In this document: in pieces, positions 1 through 12,168 of the stretch
Numbering within the stretch: position 1 is the stretch's first letter
Layout of the letters: each line of letters opens with the position of its first letter
Origin: Corynespora cassiicola
Taxonomy: Eukaryota > Ascomycota > Dothideomycetes > Pleosporales > Corynesporascaceae
DNA: 64,000 bases
Direction: 5' to 3'
Assembly (NCBI GenBank): GCA_022059125.1
Contig: JAEUWY010000002.1
Coordinates: 2,604,001-2,668,000, forward strand
The notes under the pieces: model-generated
What the model was told of the DNA's origin: nothing
The model's database searches: none
What the model saw: only the letters and a program-made list of their open reading frames with translations
Made by a program: the position numbers and the translations under genes

Positions 1-1526
1 AACTTTAGCTTTAGACTTTAAAAATATAGAAGATATAGTCTGTAACTATAAATCGGGACTAAAATTTTTACGTATAAAAAAAAAGTAAATAATATATAAA
101 CCGCACGAAGATCGCACTAAAACCGTATATTAAAATAGTAAAAAATTATTAGCTTAAAGTTTATAAATACTATATATAAAAGCAGTGCTAGATTAGCGCC
201 GCACCCGCTAAAACGCAGATTATTACTTTTTTTTATTTTTTTTTCTGCTAGACAGATTATTTCTACTTTTTTTTTAGAGTTATTTTTAGACTTAGAGTCG
301 GATTTATTTAGCTTACTACTAGCACTACTACTTTATAAATATATTAGTATATATTATAAATATATTACAGACGCGAACTTACTATATAGATTAAATAGCT
401 AATAATCTGCTTAAGCGCACTCGTAATATAACACTGCTTAACTAAAATTAATTTAAAAAATTACGCTAACGTAGTAGACACTTAAATAATAATTTTTAAA
501 AATATACTACTATAAACAGTAACGCAGCAGTAGTTAGTAAGTTTAAAATTAAATTAGCGTTAGTAACGCGTAAACTTAACGCCGGCTATAATTACAGTAG
601 TATTAGTTCTAAACGTAGTAGTAGTAGTAATAGTAGTATTATAGCGCGTACAAAACCTGTATAAATAATTTAAGTAACTATTAAACTTTTAAAGAATTTA
701 TAAATATTAGCTAAAGCATATTTATAACGCACAATATTAAGATTACTTACAGCTGTATAACTACTATAGTTACTTTTAATATAATACTCGCACTAACAGT
801 ACTTAAATATTTTATAAAATTTTATCTGCTTTATAACGTTCTGCGCGTAATATATATATATTATATACGCTATAATAATATCCGCACGCTTTTTAGTGTT
901 AGACTATATAAAAAAACGCGTATTACAAAGATACGTTTTTTTAATATATTTAGAGTTAGAATAGTAAACTATAATAAGAGCGACAAGCTTGCGCTTTAAA
1001 TACAGTATAAAAATATTTTAAAAATACTAAACACAAGTAGAGCGAGAGCGCCGTTATTTATATACTACTTTTATAGCTTATTTTTACTAAATTTTTAAAA
1101 TATAAAGCAGTAAACAGACTCTATTATAATATAATAAATATTACGAGATTAGGCATATAACGCGTAAATATACTATATATAATACACGTGTAAAGCGCGT
1201 TAAAAACGTAAACGCAGAATATATTTTTAGATACTTTTTTTTTTTTTTAAAATAAAAGCGAAAGTTTTTTATTAAAGCTAATAGATTGCTGCTAGAGACT
1301 GCAGCTAAAAAAAAAAGTTCTGTAATAAATATTACGGGATTTCTGCTATTCTGTATTTATATTAGCGTGTAAAGCAAGCGAGCTGCGTAAAATCTGTGTT
1401 TAACGCGCGCTTAAGACGCGATAAGTATTATTTTTAAAACTACTATTAATATATTGTTCGAGCTATCTTTCCGTTATCAATCCTAGTGTAAAGCAAATAC
1501 TATTGCCTGAAGCTAGATTCTTTACA
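1..1526 (+). mobile_element. Ty3/gypsy family C, 3' end, cut by window start
   Basis: This is the 3' part of a gypsy retrotransposon lying in the opposite orientation to the complete family C copy at 33622-40111. The reverse complement of that copy's left end (33622 to about 35160) can be followed along bases 1-1526, including the stretch just inside the LTR at about 1260-1320. It ends with a 206-bp LTR at 1321-1526. The coding sequence is broken by stops of the kind RIP makes. The 5' part lies outside the window, so its target duplication cannot be checked. Confidence 0.85.
1321..1526 (+). repeat. LTR of family C (3' LTR of truncated copy)
   Basis: The LTR starts TGTAATAAAT and ends GATTCTTTACA. 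It is 206 bp, exactly the length of both LTRs of the complete copy (33622-33827 and 39906-40111) in inverse orientation. An A-rich tract ending in AAGTTC lies just before it, where a polypurine tract is expected. Confidence 0.88.
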
Positions 1527-4130
1527 ATTAATAATTACTAAAATTTAGTTTTATTTAGCTTTATTACTAAAATATTTTTTAAAATTTATATAAAAATATT
1601 ATATAAATTTATTTAAAATAAAAAGTAAATAAATTTTTTTAGTAGTTTAAATTTATTTTAAATATATTTATTAACAGACAAAGTAATTTTTTATATATTA
1701 TTTATATAAACTAACTATATTTTTTTATTAGTATTGTTAAACTAGTAACTAGTAAGTTTTTATAAAGCTAAAATATATAAAAAAAACTTAGTTATAAGTT
1801 TTTTATATTAAGCGTGTAATAAGCGTAAAATTTTAAAAAATATATAACTAATATTAATATAATATAAGTCTGTTATATGTTTAGTACTAATTAAATAAAT
1901 TTTTATATTTTTTCTTAAAGCTTAATTAATTTTTTTTAAAGCTTAATTAATTTTTTTTTAGAAAAATATTAATAAGTTTAAAAAATTAAAGTTTAAAAAG
2001 TTTTTAGAAAATATTACATATATATAAATAATATATTTAGTTTAAACTTTAATATCTTTTTAAGCTAACTTAATATTAATTTAAAAATTAAAATAATATA
2101 GTTTTATTAATACGTAAGGATAGTTATCGCGCTAAATAGTAAAAAAAATTTAGTATTCTATTTATAATAACTAAAAATATTAGCTTTAGCGTTATTTTTA
2201 TTTAGAATGTATTAAATATAAAAATTAAAAAGTGCTAGTTTTTTATTTATTTTACTTATTACGCGTTAAAAACTTTAGTAACTATAAAATATTTGAATAA
2301 TTTATAGTTAGAATACACTTAAATTTAATACTTTATAAAAAAAATGAGTTTATTATTTTTTAAAAGCGGTAATAATAGCAAAAAGTTTTTTATTATATAT
2401 TTTTTAATTAAATTTAAAAGCCTAATTATAAACTAAAATCTATTTAAAAAATATAGTAGAATTTTAAAGTATACTAATTAAAAAAACTATTTAAAACTAT
2501 TCTAGTATAAATTATTAGTAGAAACTAGTAAATTTTAAAAATAATTTTGTTTTAATAATAGTAGTAAATTAGATCTAATTTTATAAAACTTTATTTTTTT
2601 TAAAATTTATTTTTAATTTTTAATTAGTTAAAATTTATTTTTAATTTTTAATTAGTTAAAATTTATTTTTAATTTTTAATTAGTTAAAATTTATTTTTAA
2701 TTTTTAATTAGTTAAAATTTATTTTAAATATTAAGTACGTTTTATTTAAAATTTAGATTTAGTTATTCTTATTTATAGTTTAGTTTAACGTAGTTATTCT
2801 AAAACAGCTTTAATATACTAAATATAAATTAGTTTATTTTTAAAGTAAATAAAAATATTATCTAAATATATAATATAGAAGTTATTAAAATAGTTTATTA
2901 GAATATTATTTATATTCTGCTAGAATATAGCTAAACTGTTATACAATCTAAATAAAAAAAACTTTATATTTATATATTCTGTATTATATTTAAAAAAAAG
3001 TATATTTTTTATTATTAAAATTTATATAAATTTTTTTAAACGCAGTGTAAATATTTAACTTTATAAAAAACTTAGTTTTACTAAACTTTACTAGTAGTTT
3101 GTTTATTTAAAATATTAAATAAACGTTTTTTTAAGTAAAAGTATTTAGTTTATAATAATTAATATAAATTTTAAGTTTTCTATTTACTTTATAAATATAA
3201 AAAATAAAAAATATAAAAAAGCTTTAGTTTTATATAATAAAATTATATTAAAGTTAAATTATTATAAATTATTACGTAGCTTCTAGTTTCTTAAAATTTT
3301 ATTTATATAAAAAACTATAGCTATTTAAAAAAAGTTTAGTTAAAATAATTTTATAATTATATAGTTAATATAGAGAAAGGTAGAGTGCGGCTTTTAAATT
3401 GAATATATTTTAATAAAATTTATATATAAAAAGTAGTTAGTTTAGTATTAAAAAAATAATAATTTAATTTAGAGAATAGAAGTTTTAAATTTATTAGTTA
3501 ATTTTATAAATAGTTATTATAAAAAATTTATTTTTATATTATTTTATTTAAAAATAAAAAACGTTAGTAGAAATAGCGGTTATTTAAAAATTATAGCTAA
3601 ATTTAGAATAGTATTAGACGTTAGTTAGAAAAAAACGTCTAAACTAAAAAAGTCTAAATTTTTAAAATTAATATAAATAATTTTTTTAATTTTTTTAATT
3701 TTATATATATATATATATATATATTTATAACGCGTTTTTACGGAAAATATTTTACTTTATTTTTTAACTGATTATAAAAAAATATAAGCGCTAAAAAATA
3801 GATAAAGTAAATATATAAAAAAAAGTATATTAGACTAGCTACATAATCTAGTTATATTCTATATTTAGTTTAAGCTTAAACTTTTTTTATTTATTTTAGA
3901 CTAATAATATAGTTTTAAAATAAAAAATAAAAAATAAAAAATAAAAAATTAAAATAGTATGTTTATTTAGACAAAGATAAAAATAAATATAATAAGTAGC
4001 TAAAAATTTAATAAATTTTAAAAATTTTATATTTTAATTTTATAAAGTAGTTTTTAGATAAATACTTAAAAAGTATAAACTAAAAATACAGTAATAAAAG
4101 TATTGATAAATAAAAGTTTTTATATGTTAG
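1527..4130 (-). mobile_element. Degraded retroelement (family F), left part
   Basis: Very A+T-rich sequence without open frames. On the minus strand at 2857-2868 it reads YLDN within an IIYLDNIFI context, matching the reverse transcriptase catalytic box YLDD with the second Asp changed. Upstream of it on the minus strand is a weak match to the gypsy RT core. No LTR of its own was recognised. It is interrupted by a Tc1/mariner at 4133-6243 and probably continues to about 7780. Assignment to Ty3/gypsy is tentative. Confidence 0.5.
2602..2725. repeat. 28-bp tandem repeat, about 4.4 units
   Basis: Unit AAAATTTATTTTTAATTTTT plus AATTAGTT is repeated head to tail at 2602, 2630, 2658 and 2686, followed by a partial unit. 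The units are identical. It lies inside the degraded retroelement and looks like replication slippage in low-complexity DNA. Confidence 0.9.
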
Positions 4131-4132
4131 TA

Positions 4133-6243
4133 CAGTGGGGTGACACGAAAAAAACTCCCTCTAAAAAATAGCAATTTTTAAACATTAATAACTTTTTAAC
4201 TAGACTAGCTATTAAAATAAAAAAAAATTAATTTAATAGACATTTATTGAAGTTTTAATATAAGAATTAAAAATTTAGAAATTATATTAAGATTTTAAGG
4301 TTAGATTTAAGCTTAAAGTAAAGGTAAAAAAAAATATAAAATTAAGTGTTTAATTATTTTTTATTAATAAAATTATTTTAACTTTTTTATACTAGCTATA
4401 TTAGGCTTAGTTTATATTACGTAAGTAATAAACTAGAGCTATAATTTTATATTTAAAGTATAAAAAATTAAAGTTTAAAAAATAAGGTTTCGATTATGTA
4501 AGCATTATTATATAATAATAAGCTAGTTAGATTAGTATATAAATTAATATTTTAAAAATTTAAATCTAAATCTCTATTTTCTCTAAATAAATATAAGATA
4601 GAACCTTAATTTTCAGACTACGAAGAAAAAGTTAATCTTTTATATAAAGCTAATACACCTATTATAACTATTTCTAATTTATTGAATAAATCTAGAAATA
4701 GTATTACTTATACTATACATCGAATTAATAAAAAATATAAATTATTTAATAGCTTAAATAAAGCTAAAAAAGAAAGAAAAAGTAAGCTTTCTAAAAGAGA
4801 AAAGAGAATTATTAATAGAGATTTAATTAAAAGCCCTAAAAAAATAAATAAAAGAATATTATTTAAAAATAATATAGAAATATCTAAAAGAAGCTTATAA
4901 AGATATTTAAAAGAAGAAAATTATAGTACAAAAATTAGTACTAAAAAGCCTTATTTAAATAAAAAAAAGCTGAAATAAAATTAAAATATGTAAAAAAACA
5001 ATTAAAAAATATAAATTTAAAAAAAATTAAATTTTTCTAATAAGTTAGTAATAGAAAAAAGTCTAAGTTCTAAACAGAAATATATTAGAAAAAAAGAAAT
5101 AAAGGTATAGGGGCTGAATTAGCTTCTATAAAATCAAATTGTAAATAAAAAAAAAATTAAAAAAATTAAAATTAATTAAATATTAATTATAATTTTTTAA
5201 TTTAATTACTTTTCTAAAATATTTAATACTAATTAAATTATAGCTTAAGATATTGTTATATTAGTATAAGGAGCTATTTAGATAGAAGAAAGATTAGAAT
5301 TAGTATTTATTAAAACACCTAATTCTAAAAAAAACTTTAATAATACGGATTATATATAAAAAATATTAAAATTTATTATTAAAAAACAATTAAAACCCGG
5401 TTAGTTTATATACCTTTTTTAAAAAAAATTTTATTTAATTTATTATTTAATTAAATAAATTTAATTAAATATTAAATTATAAAATTAATACAAATACTAA
5501 GTACTTTATAGACTAGAAATTTTAACAAGATAATTTAAAAATTCATACAGCTAAACCAGTTTTAAAATAGTTTAAAAAAAATAAAATTAAATTATTTAAA
5601 CATCCAGCTTATAGCCCAGACTTAGCACCTATAGAAAACATCTAGGCTATATTAAAAATAATTTAAAAAAATTAAATTCTAATTTATTAGGCAAAAAAAT
5701 AATAAAAAAAATACTTTATTTATAAACGCTATAAATAAAGAATGGAATTTAATTCCACAAAAAATAATAGATAATTATATATTATTTTTACCTAGGCGTT
5801 GGGAGGCAGTTATTGAAGCTAACGGATATTATACAAAATATTAATAATTTAATTAATTATTAATTTATTTATATAGTTTAATCTTTTTAAAATTTTTTTT
5901 CTATTATCATTATTATTATTTTTAAATAAAAAAGCTATATTAAAATTTTTTGTATATAGTTATATAGTATATAAGTTTATAATAATTAAGTAAAAGATAA
6001 AAATTATACGCTAGGTAAAAAATAAATCAGCTTTTAATTTTACTCTTTTTTTTAGTCTACTTTTCTTCTAACTTTTAAGTTTATTATTATTATATAAGCA
6101 ACTTTTTTTTGTTATAATAAAAAACTAGAAAAATCTCTATTTAACTTATTATTTTTTTAAAAAATAGCTAGTTTAGTTAAAAAGTTATAGAAGTTTAAAA
6201 AGTGCTATTTTTTCGATTACTCTTTTTTAATGTCACCCCTCTG
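4133..6243 (+). mobile_element. Tc1/mariner copy 1 (RIP-inactivated)
   Basis: A 2111-bp DNA transposon with a TA on each side (4131-4132 and 6244-6245). It begins CAGTGGGGTGACACG, and the reverse complement of its right end begins CAGAGGGGTGACA. The plus strand carries a ruined Tc1-type transposase: the helix-turn-helix part is readable at 4682-4900, and HPAYSPDLAPIEN followed by a stop is readable near 5600-5645. The first catalytic Asp is changed to Asn (5039-5041) and many stops are present. It matches copy 2 (18618-27520), which is almost intact. Confidence 0.92.
4682..4900 (+). pseudogene. Tc1/mariner transposase N-terminal remnant
   Basis: This 72-codon open piece is rich in Lys, Asn and Ile and includes NSITYTIHRINKKYKLF. 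It corresponds to the DNA-binding domain encoded by copy 2 at 26867-27051 and 20097 downward. The frame was once part of an approximately 348-residue protein; here it is closed on both sides by stops absent from copy 2. It is not a functional gene. Confidence 0.85.
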
Positions 6244-6245
6244 TA

Positions 6246-7780
6246 AATAAACTAAGTTAAATATAACTTAAATCTAATATAATATAATATATTTAACTTT
6301 ATAAGCGCTTTATATAAGTTTAAAGTGTTTATAATAAATATTTAAATAAGCTAAAAAAATTTTAGTTTCTAAACTAAAAGCTTTAAATATAATATATATA
6401 TATATATATATAAATTATCTGTAAAATAATAGAGTAGTATAAAATATTTATTAAATATTTATTTAGAATTTATTTTAAACCCGCTTTTAGTTTAATTACT
6501 AGTTTTTTTTATTTTTATTATAAATTAGTATATTGTTATTTAATTTTTTTAGTTTTAACTTATTATTAAACTTTATTAAAACTTTATTTAATCTGTTTAT
6601 CTACTAAAACTATTTTATTAAAAAAAATTTAATAAAATTAGTATTTTTTTTATTTTACGCAAATTAAACTGTAAAAATAAACTATTTTTAAATTAGCTAG
6701 TTTTTAATTTTTTTTTTATATTTTTATAAACCGCTTTTAAAAGCGTATAAATAGCTAGTAATATTTTTTTAATATATATACGCTTTAATTTTATTTTAGT
6801 TATCTAAATTACTACTAAAACTGCTATAACTGTAAATTTTACTTTAATAAAAAATAAAATACTGTTTAGATTTTTTTTTTAGTTACTTAAAATTTATACT
6901 AATATTATATATTTATTAGTATAGTATTTTAAAATTTAAAAACAGAGTATTAGTTAACTATTTAGAATATTTATTAAATCAAATATATACTAACTTATAG
7001 AAATTTTTTAAAGCAGTATAGTACTTACACTTTTTATTTAAAATTAACTTAAGCTTAAAATTAATTATATATTTTTTAATTAAAGCGTAATAAACGTATA
7101 AATATATTTTATAGTAAACTACTAGTAAGATACTAAATAAAACTAAAATAAATATAGTAAAGCAGAGCTATTAAAATAGTTAGAAATTTTAAAAATAAGT
7201 TAATTTAAATATTAAAATTAGAATAAACTACTTACGGAATATGATAGTAAAAAAAAAAGTAAAAAGTACTAAATTTATACTAGCTAAATAGTAATATTAT
7301 AAATATTTAGCTGGTTACGCAAACACGTAATACTTCTTTTTATAAAATATAAAAAAAATAATAATAAAATAAAATACTTTACTTTTAATAGAAAATATTA
7401 ATGTTTTTCTAAATAAGCTATAACTTAGAACAGATTAAAATAATCTGTTTACTATAAAAAGTAATATAATAAATTTTATATATACAAAGTTAAATTTTAC
7501 TTTTTATTTTATATATATAATTTTAATTTTTAATTAAACTTTAATTTTAATTTTTAATTTAACTTTATTTTTAATTTTTAATTTAACTTTAACTTAAGTC
7601 TAAATATTTAGCTATTTAAATTTTTTATTTTTTTATAACTAAAACAGTACTAAGCTAAACTAAAAATAAATTTTTTCAAAAAAAAATATAAAAAACGTAA
7701 TATTTTTAGATAGTTTTATAGTTTAAAAATATTCTTTTATAAAAAATCTATAGATTTTAATATATAATTATTTCTTACTT
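6246..7780 (-). mobile_element. Degraded retroelement (family F), right part
   Basis: This is a continuation, after the mariner insertion, of the stop-ridden A+T-rich sequence at 1527-4130. No conserved motif could be read with certainty. On a minus-strand element this part would hold gag. An alternating TA run lies near 6390-6412. The right-hand limit is uncertain because family E repeat sequence begins around 7780. Confidence 0.35.
7521..7592. repeat. 24-bp tandem repeat, 3 units
   Basis: Units at 7521, 7545 and 7569 have the form TTTTAATTTTTAATTTAACT plus TTAA, with one or two changes among them. It is a simple slippage-type array in non-coding A+T-rich DNA. Confidence 0.85.
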
Positions 7781-8420
7781 CTGTAAACTTTTATTCTAAA
7801 TAGTATTTAAGCTGTATTAGAAATAAGTCGTTTTGTGTTTTTATATATTACAGTTATATTACTACGCTATATTAGTTATAAGCTGTTTTAGTTCTATAAA
7901 ACAGCTTACTTATGATAAAAAGTTTTAATTAAAATAAAATACTTTTTTTACGATTTAGAAAAACTGTAATTTAAAAATTTTAGTTAAAAACTATAAATTT
8001 ATTCTGTGCGGCTTTAGTACAGTAAACAGTATTTCTATATATATATTAGAATTAAAATTTACAGCTTAACAACTCATTAAAAAAAAACTTTATTAGCTTA
8101 TAAATTATAATTATTCGCTTTAATATTACGACGATTTTAAATAAGTTTTTATATTACTACTTTAGAGCTTTAAAACTTTAAAACTTTAAAATAATATTTT
8201 ATTTTAAGCTACTGTAACTTTTATAACTTACGTACTTATAAAATAAAAATTACTTATATACTTATTAATAATTTAGATATTTTTTATTATTTTTAGTTAG
8301 TGTTTTATTTAACGTCTAACTAGCATTATTACTGTTTATACTTATTATCTAAATTTATTATTTAGTTTTAGCTTAGTAAAGCTAAAAGAAAAAAACTTCT
8401 ACAGCTTTTTAGATAAAAAA
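7780..8420. repeat. Repeat family E, copy 1
   Basis: About 600 bp that recur in inverse orientation at about 14915-15500. A short piece of the same terminus recurs in this orientation at 44638-44705. Landmarks are TTTAGTTTTAGCTTAGTAAA and the terminal AACTTCTACAGCTTTT. No coding motif was recognised. It may be the end of an unclassified transposon. Confidence 0.7.
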
Positions 8421-8511
8421 TAATATTTATAGAAAGTAATATTTATAAATAATAGTTTTTAATATTAATAGTTTTTTAATATATACTTAATTAATTCATT
8501 TATTTTTTCAA

Positions 8512-8868
8512 AACTTTTACTATAACTATAAACTATATTATATATAACTATACTTTACGTGACTCTGCTGTAATATTTATATCAATAAAATAATTAAAAT
8601 AGTAGAAAATAATAGTATTAAAAAGTAAGTACGTAGATAGCAGCGATTATATAAACTACGTAATATAAATATAAAAAATTAAAAACTAGAAATACGTTTA
8701 AAAGTTATACGCTAAAAAAGTATTATAGTTATAATTATTATAAATTAAAAGTAGAAAATTTTATTAAAATAAGTATTTGTTATTATTTAAAGTAAAAGCA
8801 TAAATTATATATTAATGTTATATTATATAATAAAATAATATTATAAAATATTTAAAATTACGTAATAG
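8512..8868. repeat. Repeat family D, copy 1 (left part)
   Basis: The sequence matches 15937-16132 joined to 17975-18135, where a Fot1 element splits the second copy. Family A' gypsy is inserted here. The TTAGT at 8869-8873 is duplicated at 27759-27763, and family D continues at 27764. The 90 bases between 8421 and 8511 hold nothing recognisable. Confidence 0.75.
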
Positions 8869-8873
8869 TTAGT

Positions 8874-9238
8874 TGTTAAAACTGTGCTACAGGCTATAAG
8901 CGAGGCTAAAAAACAAGTAGCTGTTGAGATTAATTTTTAAAAATAAATACTAGTAAAGTTATATAAGTAAAATAATATATAATATACTGTACGGGTCTCT
9001 GTATTAGTAATAAAGTATAATAAATTAATAGTTAATTCTAAATAATAAATTTACTAATAAAAGAAATATAATTATAAAGTATAATTATGCGAACTATATA
9101 TACCTAAAGCTTCTACTTAGTACTATTTAGTTATTTAGTACTGCTAAATAGACTAATTAATTAAATATATTACGTAACCGGCTATAGCAGTATAACTCTA
9201 TTAGCTCTATTATTAGCCTACGTTTATAACTTATAAAA
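8874..9238 (-). repeat. Family A' LTR, left copy
   Basis: 365 bp starting TGTTAAAACTG and ending TTATAAAA (originally probably ...ACA), preceded by TTAGT. The first 240 or so bases match the family A LTR at 20098-20540. The remainder, from about 9100, is unrelated to it. The other LTR of the same element is split by mariner copy 2. Confidence 0.88.
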
Positions 9239-12156
9239 CTATTTTTTTTAGCTTAGTTTAGTTTTTTAAGCTAATATATAACGCGCGGGTTTTTTATTAC
9301 TACTTACTTTTATAATAATATCTAAAATACTAATAATTTTTAGTACTTTCCACTATTATTATTTAACTAATTTAATTAAAGCTGTAAAAGAAGTTATAGT
9401 TTAAAAATATTTAATTTATATAAAATATAAGCGAATATATAAAGTATATATTTATTTTAAAAAGTATAGTAAATATCTATATTACAGCTAGTAGTGCAAT
9501 ATTTAGATTACTTAGTCTAGGTTTTAGCGCTTTACTAAAAAAAAAAAGTTATAATAATAAATAAAAAAGTTATATAAAGCGTAAAATATAGCTGTAAAAA
9601 TATATAAATTTTTTTTAAAAAACTTATAGATAGTAAAAGTTTAAAAAAAACAGCTTTATTAATAAATAGACTTCATTAATTATTATACAGAAAAAGTAAT
9701 ATCTGTAAAAAAATAAGATCTAAGAAAAAATAGTAAAAATATAAAACGTTATTTAAGGTTTTTACTTTTAACAGTTTTTTTAAAAATTTTACTCTAAATT
9801 TGTTTTTAAATACTTAAAATGCTATTAAAAGCTTTTCTAATAACGTCTAAAAAGTACCTATATCTTCTATTAGTTTTTAAATATTTAATTATATATAATA
9901 TATTACTTTTTTTCTAGTACCTTTTTTTTAGTTACTTTTATATAGTAATAAAAGTAGTTTTATTTTCAGCTTTTTTTAAGTAGTTGCTAACAGTTTTATA
10001 AATTTTGTTTTAGTTTCTATATATTTTCTAATTCTAAGTACTTTTTTTATTTAACTAACTATTTCTATATAAAATATTTATTATAAAATTTGTTTTATTC
10101 TATTTCGCAGTAGCTTACTAATACTTTTACTTTATTTTATTTTTTTATAATAGAAGTATTTTTAGACTAGTATTTTAGTATTAGTAGATTTTAATAGTAA
10201 TACGTAAAATACTAAATATATTTTAATATTAGTAAAAAGTTAAAGTTTATAGTTAACTAGTTTTTTTTATTTTAGAATTAAAAATAGTTTAACTTTAACG
10301 TAATCTAATTTTTTACTTAATTATATTATTTAAAATTTTTTTATAAAAAAGTATATTTTACTTTTTTTCTTTAGCTAAAGTGCTATTTTTTATTTTTAGT
10401 TAATATAAAAAATAGTTTTACGTTATACTGTTTTAATATTTTTCTATAATTACTTATAAAAATCTTATAATTTTTCTAATTTATCTATTATTTAACTTAT
10501 AACTAGCTTAGTTCGTTTTTTTTTAATTTTTAGTAATAAAAGATTTAAATATATTCTGTATAATAGGTAATAAAAAAAATTACTTTATCATTACTAATTT
10601 TTTATTATTAAATATAAGTTATACTATAAATAATAGTAATATTTAATTATTCTGTTTTTAGTTACTGTATATCTGTAAGTATTTTTTTATAATCTAATTT
10701 ATTTTTTTTATTTAATTATCTGTCTGTAAATAGTATACTATTAATAATTTTTTTTAATTTTAATAGCTAATATTAATATTATTTAATAATTTAATATAAA
10801 AAGTTTATTTCTGTTACTAATAATCAATTAAAATAATTTATAATATCTAACTACGTAATTTAGAATAATTTATACTAGTTTAAATACAGTATAGTTATTT
10901 TTAAATAAAATTATTTTTATATATTTTATAAATTTATTTATAACTATTAAAAGAGTATTATAAAGTACTTTAAAAACTAAATTCTAAAACGTTAGTAGTT
11001 TAGTAATACAATCTATAGTAACATTTATTTAAAGTTTATTTAGTATTTTTATAGCTTATAACTTTCTGTACTAAATATATATACTATACTTACTTTTTAA
11101 TATATTATATATTTTTTAATAAACTTTATTACTTTATTTTTTAATCTAAAAATATTATACGTTTATTATATTAGTTTAATTTTTAATTTAATATTTAGAT
11201 ATTTATACAACAGATTTTTATAATACTACTAAATAATAGTTTAATAAAACTTTTTTAGTACTTATTAATTTATTATTATAATAAAATTAATACTATATAT
11301 TAGCTTTAAAGTACTGTTTAGCGCTTACTTAAAAATAGCAGCTTTATTTATTAATTTAATTTCTGTAATATTTATTTTTCGGCTTAAAATTTTTATTTTT
11401 TTATTTTTTTTATTTAGTATATAAATAATCTTAAATTTATATTATTCTAATTTTTTACTCTATCTAGTATATTATTAGTTTAATAGTTTAGTGATTATAA
11501 ATATTATCAAATTTTGATAATTTAAATATACTATAAGTTTTAAGCAATTTTTTATATAAATTTTTTAATACTTAAAAAAGTCTATAATAGTAAGTAATTT
11601 TTTATTATAAATATTATAGTTTTTTTTTTTAGCTCTGCTAAACTTTTTTAAATAATAAAAAAATAAATACTATTTACTTTTTTTGAAACTAATATATACT
11701 TTTATTATTAAATTTAACACATCTGTTTTTATGCGTAAAAATTTTCTACTAATAAAGAATATAAAAATTAGTAGTAATATACTTACTTTTTTAAGTATTT
11801 TAAAAGTTTATTACTAGTTTATATTCTACTTAAATAGTATATTTTTTTTTCTTAACTTTGTGAATAATAGTATTTTTTTTAATAGTAATTAATAAATTAT
11901 TTATTAAAGTTACAGAATATTTAAAAAAATTATATTTTTTTAATATTTTTTAGTATAAACTAGTTTTTAACTGCTTTAGTTTTTTTAAACTAATTTTAAT
12001 TTTATATTTTTCTATGATATATTTTAAAAACTTAATTTTTTTTATTAAATTTATATTTTTCTTGTTTAAGTTATAGTTTTGTTTTTTTAAAATATTTTAG
12101 TACTATATTTATATATACTAGATATATCTTTTAAATTTTTTTAAAAAAACTAAAAT

Positions 12157-12168
12157 ATTATCTAAATA
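12157..12168 (-). other. RT catalytic box of family A', mutated to YLDN
   Basis: The minus strand reads Tyr-Leu-Asp-Asn in an IIIYLDNILV context, aligned with the intact YLDD of family A at 23291-23302. The second metal-binding Asp codon changed from GAT to AAT in a TpG context, as RIP does. Confidence 0.8.

Noticed and set aside
2602..2725. CRISPR array (28-bp repeat unit)
   Set aside because: Units are directly adjacent without spacers and lie in a degraded retroelement of a eukaryotic genome.
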